Positions 1 through 5,547 of a DNA stretch of 5,603 bases are shown here, in pieces (position 1 is the stretch's first letter; each line of letters opens with the position of its first letter). Made by a program: the position numbers and the translations under genes. The stretch lies in assembly GCA_964535025.1 (NCBI GenBank), contig CAZHRW010000203.1:1-5603 (forward strand), written 5' to 3'. Origin of the DNA: JAAYZK01 sp964535025. Lineage in GTDB: Bacteria > Planctomycetota > Phycisphaerae > SM23-33 > FEN-1343. Under the pieces are notes generated by a model, which was not told the DNA's origin, did no database searches, and saw only the letters and a list, made by a program, of their open reading frames with translations.

Positions 1-24
1 CGACGCCTTGCGAACTCCCTGTGA

Positions 25-56
25 ACCGCCGTGTACGGACCCGTACGCACGGTGGT
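25..56 (+). ncRNA. Group II intron domain V (catalytic hairpin)
   Basis: Bases 25-33 (ACCGCCGTG) pair with 48-56 (CACGGTGGT), including a G28-U53 wobble. C46 and G47 form the 3'-side bulge. Bases 34-37 (TACG) pair with 42-45 (CGTA) around the loop GACC (38-41). The catalytic triad position reads C27-G28-C29, with the G in the wobble pair. A CGC triad instead of AGC is known in IIC-type introns. The hairpin is 32 nt rather than the usual 34, and its loop is not a GNRA tetraloop. Confidence 0.78.
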
Positions 57-58
57 GT

Positions 59-96
59 GGGAGGTGGGGGTGAGCAATCACCCCCGCCTACCCGAT
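59..96 (+). ncRNA. Group II intron domain VI with branch-point A and 3' end
   Basis: Bases 62-73 pair with 78-89 as a 12-bp stem (one U-G wobble, 65-86) capped by the GNRA loop GCAA (74-77). Below it A90 is unpaired, and GGG (59-61) then pairs with CCC (91-93). A90 is thus a bulged adenosine, the expected branch nucleotide, with six bases after it up to the proposed intron end at T96. This matches the usual branch-to-splice-site distance of group II introns. Confidence 0.78.
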
Positions 97-112
97 CGCC
101 GCCGCCCTGTTT

Positions 113-116
113 GGAG
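113..116 (+). promoter_or_regulatory. Shine-Dalgarno of asnS
   Basis: GGAG lies 8 nt before the ATG at 125, a normal spacing, and supports this ATG as the start. The stretch between the intron end (96) and the start codon is only 28 bp and shows no recognisable -35/-10 pair, so any asnS promoter must lie in or beyond the intron or be non-canonical. Confidence 0.75.
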
Positions 117-124
117 TCAACACC

Positions 125-1519
125 ATGCAACGTACCCTGATTGCCCGGGCCCTCGCGGGCGAGGGCGTCAACGAAAGCCTGACCGTCGGCGGCTGGGTCC
201 GGACGGTCCGCGTCAGCAAGGGCGGGTTCGCCTTTGTCACGCTCAGCGACGGCTCGTCGTTCGAGCTGCTCCAGATCGTCGCCGGCGGCGACCTGCCCAA
301 CTACGACGACGAGATCACCCGCCTGACCGCCGGCTGCAGCCTGCTGGCGACCGGCACGCTCGTGCCCAGCCAGGGCAAGGGGCAAAGCTACGAGCTCCAG
401 GCCGCCGAGATCCGCGTGCTCGGCTGGGCCGACGCCGAGGCGTACCCGATCCAGCAGAAGCGCCACAGCTTCGAGTTCCTCCGCACCCAGGCCCACCTGC
501 GGCCGCGGACCAACACCTTCGGCGCCGTCGCCCGCGTCCGCAACGCCATGAGCATGGCGATCCACGCGTTCTTCCAGCAGCGCGGCTTCCTGTACATCCA
601 CACGCCGATCATCACCGCCAGCGACTGCGAGGGCGCCGGGCAGATGTTCCGCGTGACCACGCTCGACCCGGCCGACCCGCCGGGCGACGGCGACGGGGGC
701 GTCGATTTCGGCGAGGATTTCTTCGGCCGGCGCACCAACCTCACCGTCAGCGGCCAGTTGGAGGCCGAGACCTACGCGTGCGCCCTGGGCAACGTCTACA
801 CGTTCGGCCCGACGTTCCGCGCGGAGAACTCCAACACGGCGCGGCACCTGGCGGAGTTCTGGATGGTCGAGCCGGAGATGGCCTTCTGCGACCTGGCCGG
901 CAACGCCGACGTCGCCGAGGCGTTCGTCAAGCACATCTTCCAGGCGGTGCTCGACCGCTGCCCGGCGGACATGGCCTTCTTCAACCAGCGGATCGACACG
1001 ACGGTCCTCGAGACGCTCGAGCACATCATCGCCTCGCCCTTCGAACGATTGACCTACGGCGAGGCGATCGACATCCTCGCCGCCAGCGGGCGGACGTTCG
1101 ACTACCCCGTGCAGTGGGGCGCCGACCTGCAGAGCGAGCACGAACGCTACCTCACCGAACAGCACGTCGGACGGCCGGTGATCGTGACCGACTACCCCGC
1201 GACCATCAAGCCGTTCTACATGCGGCTGAGCGACGACGGGCGGACCGTCGCCGCCATGGACGTGCTGGTGCCCAAGATCGGGGAGATCATCGGCGGCAGC
1301 CAGCGGGAGGAGCGGCTCGACGTGCTCACCGACCGCATGGCCGCCCAGCAGCTCGACGCGGCCGACTACTGGTGGTACGCCGACCTCCGCCGCTACGGCA
1401 CCGTGCCCCACGCCGGCTTCGGCCTGGGCCTGGAGCGGACCGTCCAGTTCGTCACCGGGATGGCCAATATCCGCGACGTCATCCCCTACCCGCGGACGCC
1501 CCGAAGCGCCGAATTCTAG
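125..1519 (+). CDS. asnS: Asparaginyl-tRNA synthetase (asparagine--tRNA ligase)
   Basis: Cytoplasmic class IIb aminoacyl-tRNA synthetase that activates asparagine with ATP and charges tRNA-Asn. The 464-residue product has the usual length of bacterial AsnRS (E. coli 466) and aligns with it end to end from memory. Residues 1 to about 105 form the N-terminal OB-fold anticodon-binding domain (VGGWVRTVRVSKG). The class II catalytic core follows: motif 1 around 153-166 with TPIITAS, motif 2 around 225-250 with FGPTFRAENSN (FRAE 231-234), and motif 3 at 431-442 with GLGLER (Arg438). GEIIGGSQREERLDVL at 386-401 and the ending RDVIPYPRTPR are AsnRS signatures that separate it from AspRS and LysRS. 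The start is fixed by GGAG at 113-116. The gene is intact, sits 28 bp after a group II intron end, and is followed by an intrinsic terminator, so it is probably transcribed separately from the MATE gene. Confidence 0.97.
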   Translation: MQRTLIARALAGEGVNESLTVGGWVRTVRVSKGGFAFVTLSDGSSFELLQIVAGGDLPNYDDEITRLTAGCSLLATGTLVPSQGKGQSYELQAAEIRVLGWADAEAYPIQQKRHSFEFLRTQAHLRPRTNTFGAVARVRNAMSMAIHAFFQQRGFLYIHTPIITASDCEGAGQMFRVTTLDPADPPGDGDGGVDFGEDFFGRRTNLTVSGQLEAETYACALGNVYTFGPTFRAENSNTARHLAEFWMVEPEMAFCDLAGNADVAEAFVKHIFQAVLDRCPADMAFFNQRIDTTVLETLEHIIASPFERLTYGEAIDILAASGRTFDYPVQWGADLQSEHERYLTEQHVGRPVIVTDYPATIKPFYMRLSDDGRTVAAMDVLVPKIGEIIGGSQREERLDVLTDRMAAQQLDAADYWWYADLRRYGTVPHAGFGLGLERTVQFVTGMANIRDVIPYPRTPRSAEF

Positions 1520-1565
1520 AACGGCAGGCTGTAGGCTTGAGGCTGTGGGAACGCCAACGGCAACG

Positions 1566-1606
1566 GCAAACGGCAGGACCATTGTGCGCTGCCGTTTGCT
1601 GTTTTT
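1566..1606 (+). terminator. Rho-independent terminator after asnS
   Basis: GCAAACGGCAG (1566-1576) and CTGCCGTTTGC (1589-1599) form a perfect 11-bp stem with a 12-nt loop (1577-1588). The stem is followed by TG and five T residues (1602-1606). It starts 46 bp after the asnS stop and is a textbook intrinsic terminator for the + strand. The left arm is preceded by short CAACGG-like repeats (from about 1555). The sequence separates asnS from the MATE gene transcriptionally. Confidence 0.85.
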
Positions 1607-1661
1607 CCGTTTGGCCGTTTCGGGTTTGTTTCGAGTTTCGGGCTTCGTATTTCGGATTTCT
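1607..1661 (+). other. T-rich spacer with degenerate TTTCGG-like repeats
   Basis: This stretch is unlike the surrounding GC-rich DNA. It is built from imperfect short repeats of the kind CCGTTT, GTTTCG, TTTCGGG and TATTTCGG. It forms the 5' leader of the MATE gene. A MATE promoter should lie here or in the terminator region, but no convincing -35/-10 pair is visible. Similar degenerate runs are, from memory, seen between genes in some planctomycete genomes; that link is only an impression. Confidence 0.4.
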
Positions 1662-1665
1662 GGAG
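1662..1665 (+). promoter_or_regulatory. Shine-Dalgarno deciding the MATE start
   Basis: GGAG is 7 nt before the ATG at 1673 but only 1 nt before the in-frame TTG at 1667. The spacing favours the ATG and gives a 479-residue product instead of 481. Confidence 0.75.
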
Positions 1666-1672
1666 TTTGCGG

Positions 1673-3112
1673 ATGCAGGTGGAGTTGGCGGTCGAGGCGT
1701 CGGGCGGGCCGGCCGGCGGCGCGCGGGAGATGCTCGGCATCGCGCTGCCGATGGTGGTGTCGCGCGCCTGCGATACCACCATGACCTTCACCGACCGCAT
1801 GTTCCTCGCCCGGCTCGGGCCCGTCCACATGAGCGCCGCGATGGCCGGGGGGATGAGCACCTTCCTGATGATGACGTTCTGGATGGGGCTGATCGGCTAC
1901 TCGACGGCCCTCGTCGCCCAGTACCTCGGCGCCGGCCGTCGCGACCGCTGTGCCGTGGCGACCACCCAGGCCCTGCTGATCGCCGTGGCGGCCTACCCGG
2001 TGATCCTGCTGGCGCGGCCGGGGGCGCACCTGCTGTTCCGCGTGACCGGCATCGGCGCCGAGCAGTTCGCCCTGCAGACGATCTACTTCGATATCCTCGT
2101 GTACGGGGCGGTCCTCGCCCTGACCCGTGAGGCGCTGAACGCCTTCTTCTCCGGGATCGGCCGCACGCGGGTGGTGATGGTCTCCACGTTTGTCGCGATG
2201 ATCGTCAACATCATCATGAACTGGGTGCTGATCTTCGGCAAGCTCGGCCTGCCGGCGATGGGCATCCGCGGGGCGGCGTACGGGACGATCCTCGGGTGGG
2301 TGGCCACCGCGGCCGTGCTGATCGTCGCGTATCTGCAGCCGGCGATTCGCCATGCCTATGATATCGGGCGGGCCTGGCGGATCGACCGGGCCGCGCTGAA
2401 GGCCCTGTTGCACTTCGGCTACCCGGCGGGGCTGGAGATGGGCCTGAACATGCTGGCCTTCGTGGCCCTGGTCATGACCTTCCAGGGCGTCGGCCCCCGC
2501 ACCAGCGCCGCGATCACCATCGTGTTCAACTGGGACATGGTCTGCTTCGTGCCCATGCTCGGGGTCAACGTCGGCGTGGTCAGCCTCGTCGGCCGCTACA
2601 TGGGCGCCCGCCGCCCCGACATCGCCCACCGGGCGACGATGTCCGGCTTCCGCATGGCGGTGTGTTACTCGGCGCTGGTCGTGGTGGCCTTCGCGGGCTT
2701 CGCCGAGCCGCTGGTGGGCGTCTTCGCGCCCGCCCGGCCGGATGCGGTCTTCGAGGCGGCGCGGCCGCTGGCGGTGTTCATGCTCCGCCTGGCCAGCCTG
2801 TACGTCATGGCCGACGCGGTCATGCTGGTCTTCAGCGGCGCCCTGCGCGGCGCGGGCGACACCTTCTGGGCGATGTGCATCTCCGTGGGGTTCCACTGGC
2901 TGTTCCTGCCGGTCACGATAGTCATGCTCCGCGTCTTCCACGTGGACCCCAGGCCCACGTGGGTTGTCCTGGTCGTCATGATCATCGCCTTCAGCGGGGC
3001 GTTCTACCTCCGCTACCGCAGCGGCCGGTGGCGGGAGATCCGCGTCGTGCACCCCGTCGAGGGGCCCCCGCGAACGCCCGGGGCCAAGGCCGCCGAGCTG
3101 CCCGAAGGATAG
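1673..3112 (+). CDS. MATE family efflux transporter (NorM/DinF-like)
   Basis: Inner-membrane antiporter expected to export drugs or other organic cations in exchange for Na+ or H+; the substrate cannot be read from sequence. The 479-residue protein has about 12 hydrophobic segments in two homologous MatE halves, near residues 20-220 and 245-447. Family motifs are visible: the first-helix pattern ending TDRMFLARLG (40-49), QYLGAGRRD (83-91), GIGRTR (161-166), and NIIMNWVLIFGKLGLPAMGIRGAAYGT (179-205). The second half repeats the layout with FGYPAGLEMGLNM, VGRYMGARRPD (306-316) and SGALRGAGDT (388-397). A charged tail of about 30 residues (449-479) follows the last helix and is probably cytoplasmic. 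GGAG at 1662-1665 supports the ATG. An upstream terminator separates it from asnS, and its stop lies 4 bp from the stop of the convergent reductase gene. Family assignment is firm; subfamily is not resolved. Confidence 0.93.
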   Translation: MQVELAVEASGGPAGGAREMLGIALPMVVSRACDTTMTFTDRMFLARLGPVHMSAAMAGGMSTFLMMTFWMGLIGYSTALVAQYLGAGRRDRCAVATTQALLIAVAAYPVILLARPGAHLLFRVTGIGAEQFALQTIYFDILVYGAVLALTREALNAFFSGIGRTRVVMVSTFVAMIVNIIMNWVLIFGKLGLPAMGIRGAAYGTILGWVATAAVLIVAYLQPAIRHAYDIGRAWRIDRAALKALLHFGYPAGLEMGLNMLAFVALVMTFQGVGPRTSAAITIVFNWDMVCFVPMLGVNVGVVSLVGRYMGARRPDIAHRATMSGFRMAVCYSALVVVAFAGFAEPLVGVFAPARPDAVFEAARPLAVFMLRLASLYVMADAVMLVFSGALRGAGDTFWAMCISVGFHWLFLPVTIVMLRVFHVDPRPTWVVLVVMIIAFSGAFYLRYRSGRWREIRVVHPVEGPPRTPGAKAAELPEG

Positions 3113-3116
3113 CGGC

Positions 3117-5090
3117 TCAGGCCGTCTCGTCGCCCGCGGCGTAGTCGCAGACGCCGCCCTCGCAGAAGCGGGCCTCGTACTCGTGCTCGTGTTCGAGACG
3201 GCCGGCCAGCGGGCGGATCCGCGAGATCAACTGCTCGTACCGCTCGCGGGCGATCGCCTCGTAGGGCGGCTGCCGGTAGCGATGGCCGCGGGACGGCAGG
3301 AAGACGATGCCCTTGAGCCGGTCCTCGTAGGCCGCGAGGATCCGCGGCAGGTCGTCGGCCTCGCGGTCCGGGTCGAACTCCGCCGTGCAGCTCACCTGGT
3401 TGTCCGACCAGAACCGCTGCATCTGGGCGGCCAGGTCGACCTTCTCCCGCAGGCTCACCTCGCCCTTGGAGCGCGACATCCGGCGCACGTGGACGGGGAA
3501 GGCGACCACGACCGTATTATCCGCATAGGCGTCGTCCTCGACGTCGTAGCCCGCCCGGCGGCACAGCTCGGCCAGCGGGTGGCCGCGGGTTACGCGGATC
3601 CGCCGAAGGTAGTACGGGGCGTGGTCCCAGTGCACGCCCGGCGTGGCGCCGGCCAGCAGGCTGACCGTGCCGGAGGGCTTGACGGACGTGGTCTTGATCG
3701 ATCGCGGCACGCACAGCCAGTCGGAGTAGACCTTGTCCAGGTGCCGCACGAGGGCGTAGCCCTTGTCGCACCACTGCATGAACCGCCGGTAGCCCAGGCG
3801 GTCGATGGCCTGGACCACGCCGCTCATCGAACAGCCGATCCGGCGGTTGCGGAGCATCACCGCGTTGGTCGCCGCGTCCTCGGTCGCCACCAGCGTGACC
3901 GTCTTGGCGTACTGGTACGCGACGCGGAGCGTCTGGGCATAGTCCTCGAAGGTGTCGTGGTGGGCGGGGTAGGTCTCCACCAGGCAGCACAGTTCCTTGT
4001 CCCAGAGGGTCTGCTCGACACAGGGGTTGCTGCCGGCGGCGGCGGCGTCGCGCCGGTCAGGCGGGTCGGCCATGCGGCCGTAGGCCCGGGCATTGTCCAG
4101 CCAGAGGTAGCCCGGCTCGCCGTTGTCCGCCGTCCGCCGGGCCGCGTCGGTGTAGTCCATGCCCTTCTCGGCGAAGATGGAGTTGTTGGACACCCACCGG
4201 TACGCCGCGAGCTTCTCGCGGTCCCGCTTGAGGTCCAGGAACGTCCGGTCGTCCGGCTGGCCGAAGGCGATCTGGGCCGAGCGGCGGATCCCGCCGGCGA
4301 CCACGCACCGCCCGATGATGTTCATCGTGTCGACGATCAGGCGGCTGTCGACCTTGCGGCCGATCTGGCTGTCGTACAGTTCGCGGAGGTCGGCCAGCAT
4401 CCGCCGCAGCGGCTCGGGCCCCGAGGAGCGGCCGCCGAAGCTTTCGAGCTTCGCGCCCCGCGGGCGGATGCGGGAGGTGTCCCACCGGCCGGGGAGGCTG
4501 CCGTGGCCGCTGTAGGCGCCCAGCAGCCGCCCGAGGGCCTCGGCCCAGCCCTCGCGGCTGTCGCCGATGGTGTGCGGCTCGTCGCTGATGGCGGGCTTGC
4601 CGACCGTCACGCTGCCGCGGCCGAGCGTGTCGAACCCTACGCCCACGCCCAGCATGGACATCGACAGCATCCACACGAACGGCCGGGCGTAGTCCGTGGC
4701 GAGGTCGCGTGTCGAGACGAACCCGCAGTTGTTCAGGGCCGCCCCGCCGCGCTCGTAGACGAACCGGGTCCCCATGATCCACAGCCCGCGGCCGGGCGGG
4801 GTCCACTTGAACTGCCAGAGCCGCTCGAAGGCGTCGTGGGCGAAGGCCCGGGCCTTGCCCGCATCCCACGGCAGGCCGTGCTCGAGGCAGTGCACGCGCT
4901 GGACGGTGCACATCCCCTCGATCACCCGCCGGCACGTATCCAGCCACTGCTCCCCCTCGCGGCGGTACGTCCGCTGGTAGATCACACGCGACAGGTCGCC
5001 GAACCCCCACTGCGGCTCGCGGCCGCGATACGCCTCGAGGAAGTCCTCGGTCAGCGAGAACACGCCGTACCTGTCCACGTCCACGATCAT
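3117..5090 (-). CDS. nrdJ: Adenosylcobalamin-dependent ribonucleoside-triphosphate reductase (class II, monomeric)
   Basis: Cytoplasmic enzyme that reduces ribonucleotides, probably triphosphates, to deoxyribonucleotides, using the 5'-deoxyadenosyl radical of coenzyme B12 to make a cysteine thiyl radical. It works with or without oxygen and is re-reduced by thioredoxin or a similar donor. All functional cysteines of L. leichmannii RTPR can be placed. Cys122 in NNCGFVST and Cys368 form the active-site redox pair. Cys357 in NPCVE is the radical cysteine, with Asn355 and Glu359 beside it. Cys643 and Cys648 form the C-terminal shuttle pair (CEGGVC). The 11-residue gap 357-368 and the 5-residue gap 643-648 equal those of the reference (408-419, 731-736). 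DSREGWAEAL (177-186), GIRRSAQIAFG and KPSGTVSLLAG (471-481) are family motifs. At 657 residues it is shorter than the 739-residue reference. The start is supported by AGAGG 8 nt upstream. No cobalamin riboswitch is seen. Confidence 0.93.
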   Translation of the reverse strand: MIVDVDRYGVFSLTEDFLEAYRGREPQWGFGDLSRVIYQRTYRREGEQWLDTCRRVIEGMCTVQRVHCLEHGLPWDAGKARAFAHDAFERLWQFKWTPPGRGLWIMGTRFVYERGGAALNNCGFVSTRDLATDYARPFVWMLSMSMLGVGVGFDTLGRGSVTVGKPAISDEPHTIGDSREGWAEALGRLLGAYSGHGSLPGRWDTSRIRPRGAKLESFGGRSSGPEPLRRMLADLRELYDSQIGRKVDSRLIVDTMNIIGRCVVAGGIRRSAQIAFGQPDDRTFLDLKRDREKLAAYRWVSNNSIFAEKGMDYTDAARRTADNGEPGYLWLDNARAYGRMADPPDRRDAAAAGSNPCVEQTLWDKELCCLVETYPAHHDTFEDYAQTLRVAYQYAKTVTLVATEDAATNAVMLRNRRIGCSMSGVVQAIDRLGYRRFMQWCDKGYALVRHLDKVYSDWLCVPRSIKTTSVKPSGTVSLLAGATPGVHWDHAPYYLRRIRVTRGHPLAELCRRAGYDVEDDAYADNTVVVAFPVHVRRMSRSKGEVSLREKVDLAAQMQRFWSDNQVSCTAEFDPDREADDLPRILAAYEDRLKGIVFLPSRGHRYRQPPYEAIARERYEQLISRIRPLAGRLEHEHEYEARFCEGGVCDYAAGDETA

Positions 5091-5098
5091 CGCCTCGT

Positions 5099-5103
5099 CC
5101 TCT
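5099..5103 (-). promoter_or_regulatory. Shine-Dalgarno of the reductase gene
   Basis: On the minus strand AGAGG lies 8 nt before the ATG at 5090-5088. A second GAGG (5096-5093) is only 2 nt from the start and is too close to be the main site. Confidence 0.65.
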
Positions 5104-5124
5104 ACGGCACCACCGCCTCAAACA

Positions 5125-5130
5125 ATTCTA
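5125..5130 (-). promoter_or_regulatory. Possible -10 element for the reductase gene
   Basis: TAGAAT on the minus strand, inside the only AT-rich patch (5119-5130) of this leader, differs from TATAAT at one base and lies about 35 nt before the start codon. No recognisable -35 hexamer occurs at the expected distance, so this is only a candidate. Confidence 0.25.
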
Positions 5131-5214
5131 GCGCCTGTTCCTATCGGCGACCCCCCCTCCTCCCGGCGCGAACACGGCCTCTGTTTCAGCAAGCGGCGCG
5201 ACAAAAGAAAGAAA

Positions 5215-5236
5215 GCCCCATGCGTGAGCATGGGGC
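5215..5236. repeat. Hairpin A, copy 1
   Basis: Stem GCCCCATGC / GCATGGGGC, 9 bp, loop GTGA (a GNRA loop if transcribed on +). On the minus strand it is followed by a T-rich tract (5214 to 5203), giving it the look of an intrinsic terminator for leftward transcription. Confidence 0.85.
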
Positions 5237-5275
5237 GCGAATCCTCGGCGGGAACCGGTTCGCGTTCGCCTTCGC

Positions 5276-5297
5276 GCCCCCGCTTGACAGCGGGGGC
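5276..5297. repeat. Hairpin B, copy 1
   Basis: Stem GCCCCCGCT / AGCGGGGGC, 9 bp, loop TGAC. It has the same geometry as hairpin A but a different stem sequence. It starts inside the TTCGCGCC arm that can also pair upstream or downstream. Confidence 0.85.
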
Positions 5298-5370
5298 TCC
5301 CTCCCGGCGCGAAGGGGGCCTCTGTTTCAGCGGGGGCTCCCTCCCGGCGCGAAGGGGGCATCAGTTTCAG
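5291..5370. repeat. 40-bp direct duplication inside unit 2
   Basis: Bases 5291-5330 and 5331-5370 are adjacent copies of one 40-bp segment beginning CGGGGGCTCCCTCCC and ending TTTCAG. They differ at two positions (CCTCTG versus CATCAG). The duplication starts in the 3' arm of hairpin B, so the second copy has that arm without its partner. It accounts for the longer spacing between hairpins A1 and A2 (176 bp) than between A2 and A3 (135 bp). Confidence 0.9.
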
Positions 5371-5390
5371 AAGCGGCGCGACAAAAGGAA

Positions 5391-5412
5391 GCCCCATGCG
5401 TGAGCATGGGGC
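5391..5412. repeat. Hairpin A, copy 2
   Basis: Identical in all 22 bases to the copy at 5215-5236, again with an A-rich flank on its left (ACAAAAGGAA, 5381-5390). That flank reads as TTCCTTTTGT after the hairpin on the minus strand. Confidence 0.85.
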
Positions 5413-5450
5413 GCGAATCCCCGTCGGCACCCGGTTTGCGTTCGCTTCGC

Positions 5451-5472
5451 GCCCCCGCTTGACAGCGGGGGC
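5451..5472. repeat. Hairpin B, copy 2
   Basis: Identical to the copy at 5276-5297 (9-bp stem, loop TGAC). The preceding TTCGC arm is kept although the middle region before it has diverged from the other copies. Confidence 0.85.
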
Positions 5473-5525
5473 TCCCTCCCGGCGCGAAGGGGGCCTCTGT
5501 TTCGGAAGCGGCGCGACAAAAGGAA

Positions 5526-5547
5526 GCCCCATGCGTGAGCATGGGGC
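5526..5547. repeat. Hairpin A, copy 3
   Basis: Identical to copies 1 and 2. The matching hairpin B begins at 5587 and is cut by the window end at 5603 within its right arm. Confidence 0.85.

Larger units (their letters stand above)
1..96 (+). mobile_element. Group II intron, 3' terminal part (left end outside window)
   Basis: The first 96 bases read as the last part of a group II intron, a self-splicing retroelement. Two consecutive hairpins have the layout of domains V and VI. The first has a 9-bp lower helix with an internal G-U wobble, a 2-nt bulge on the 3' side, and a short upper helix. The second is long, GNRA-capped, and has a single bulged A on its 3' strand, 6 nt before a terminal ...CGAT. 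This order, spacing and ending are characteristic of bacterial group II introns. Bases 1-24 would be the end of domain IV. No reverse-transcriptase coding sequence is visible, so whether the intron has an ORF or is a remnant cannot be told here. The predicted 3' splice junction is after 96. Recognition rests on secondary structure seen by eye and knowledge of the family, not on a covariance search. Confidence 0.8.

Noticed and set aside
1667..1669. TTG as the MATE start codon
   Set aside because: It is 1 nt from the GGAG. The ATG at 1673 has proper spacing.
31..2130. Long open frame on + (699 codons) overlapping asnS and the MATE gene
   Set aside because: It is a +1-type shadow of two strongly supported genes, rich in Arg/Pro/Ala as expected from GC-rich out-of-frame reading. 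It starts inside the intron domain V hairpin.
2938..2963. Two CACGTG palindromes and an 8-bp inverted repeat inside the MATE gene
   Set aside because: They lie in the middle of coding sequence at well-formed codons (His-Val-Asp...Pro-Thr-Trp). There is no T tract or partner site, so this is probably chance in GC-rich DNA.
5091..5157. Cobalamin riboswitch in front of the B12-dependent reductase
   Set aside because: The leader is only about 67 bp up to the repeats and contains no B12-box-like sequence or the multi-stem layout of that riboswitch.
5284..5289. Perfect TTGACA (-35 consensus) in hairpin B, repeated in each unit
   Set aside because: It is formed by the hairpin loop and the adjoining stem bases. 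The DNA 16-18 bp downstream is GC-rich, with nothing like a -10 element.
3183..5462. Long open frame on + (759 codons) antisense to the reductase gene
   Set aside because: It is antisense to a gene with clear family motifs, has shadow-like composition (Val/Ala/Arg/Gly/His) and no recognisable domain, and runs into the repeat array.
5128..5542. Open frames on - through the repeat array, translating to recurring FVAPL / FAPGGSPRCQAGA-like peptides
   Set aside because: The peptides are translations of the DNA repeat in different frames, with no ribosome site or conserved start. Hairpin conservation explains the sequence better than coding does.
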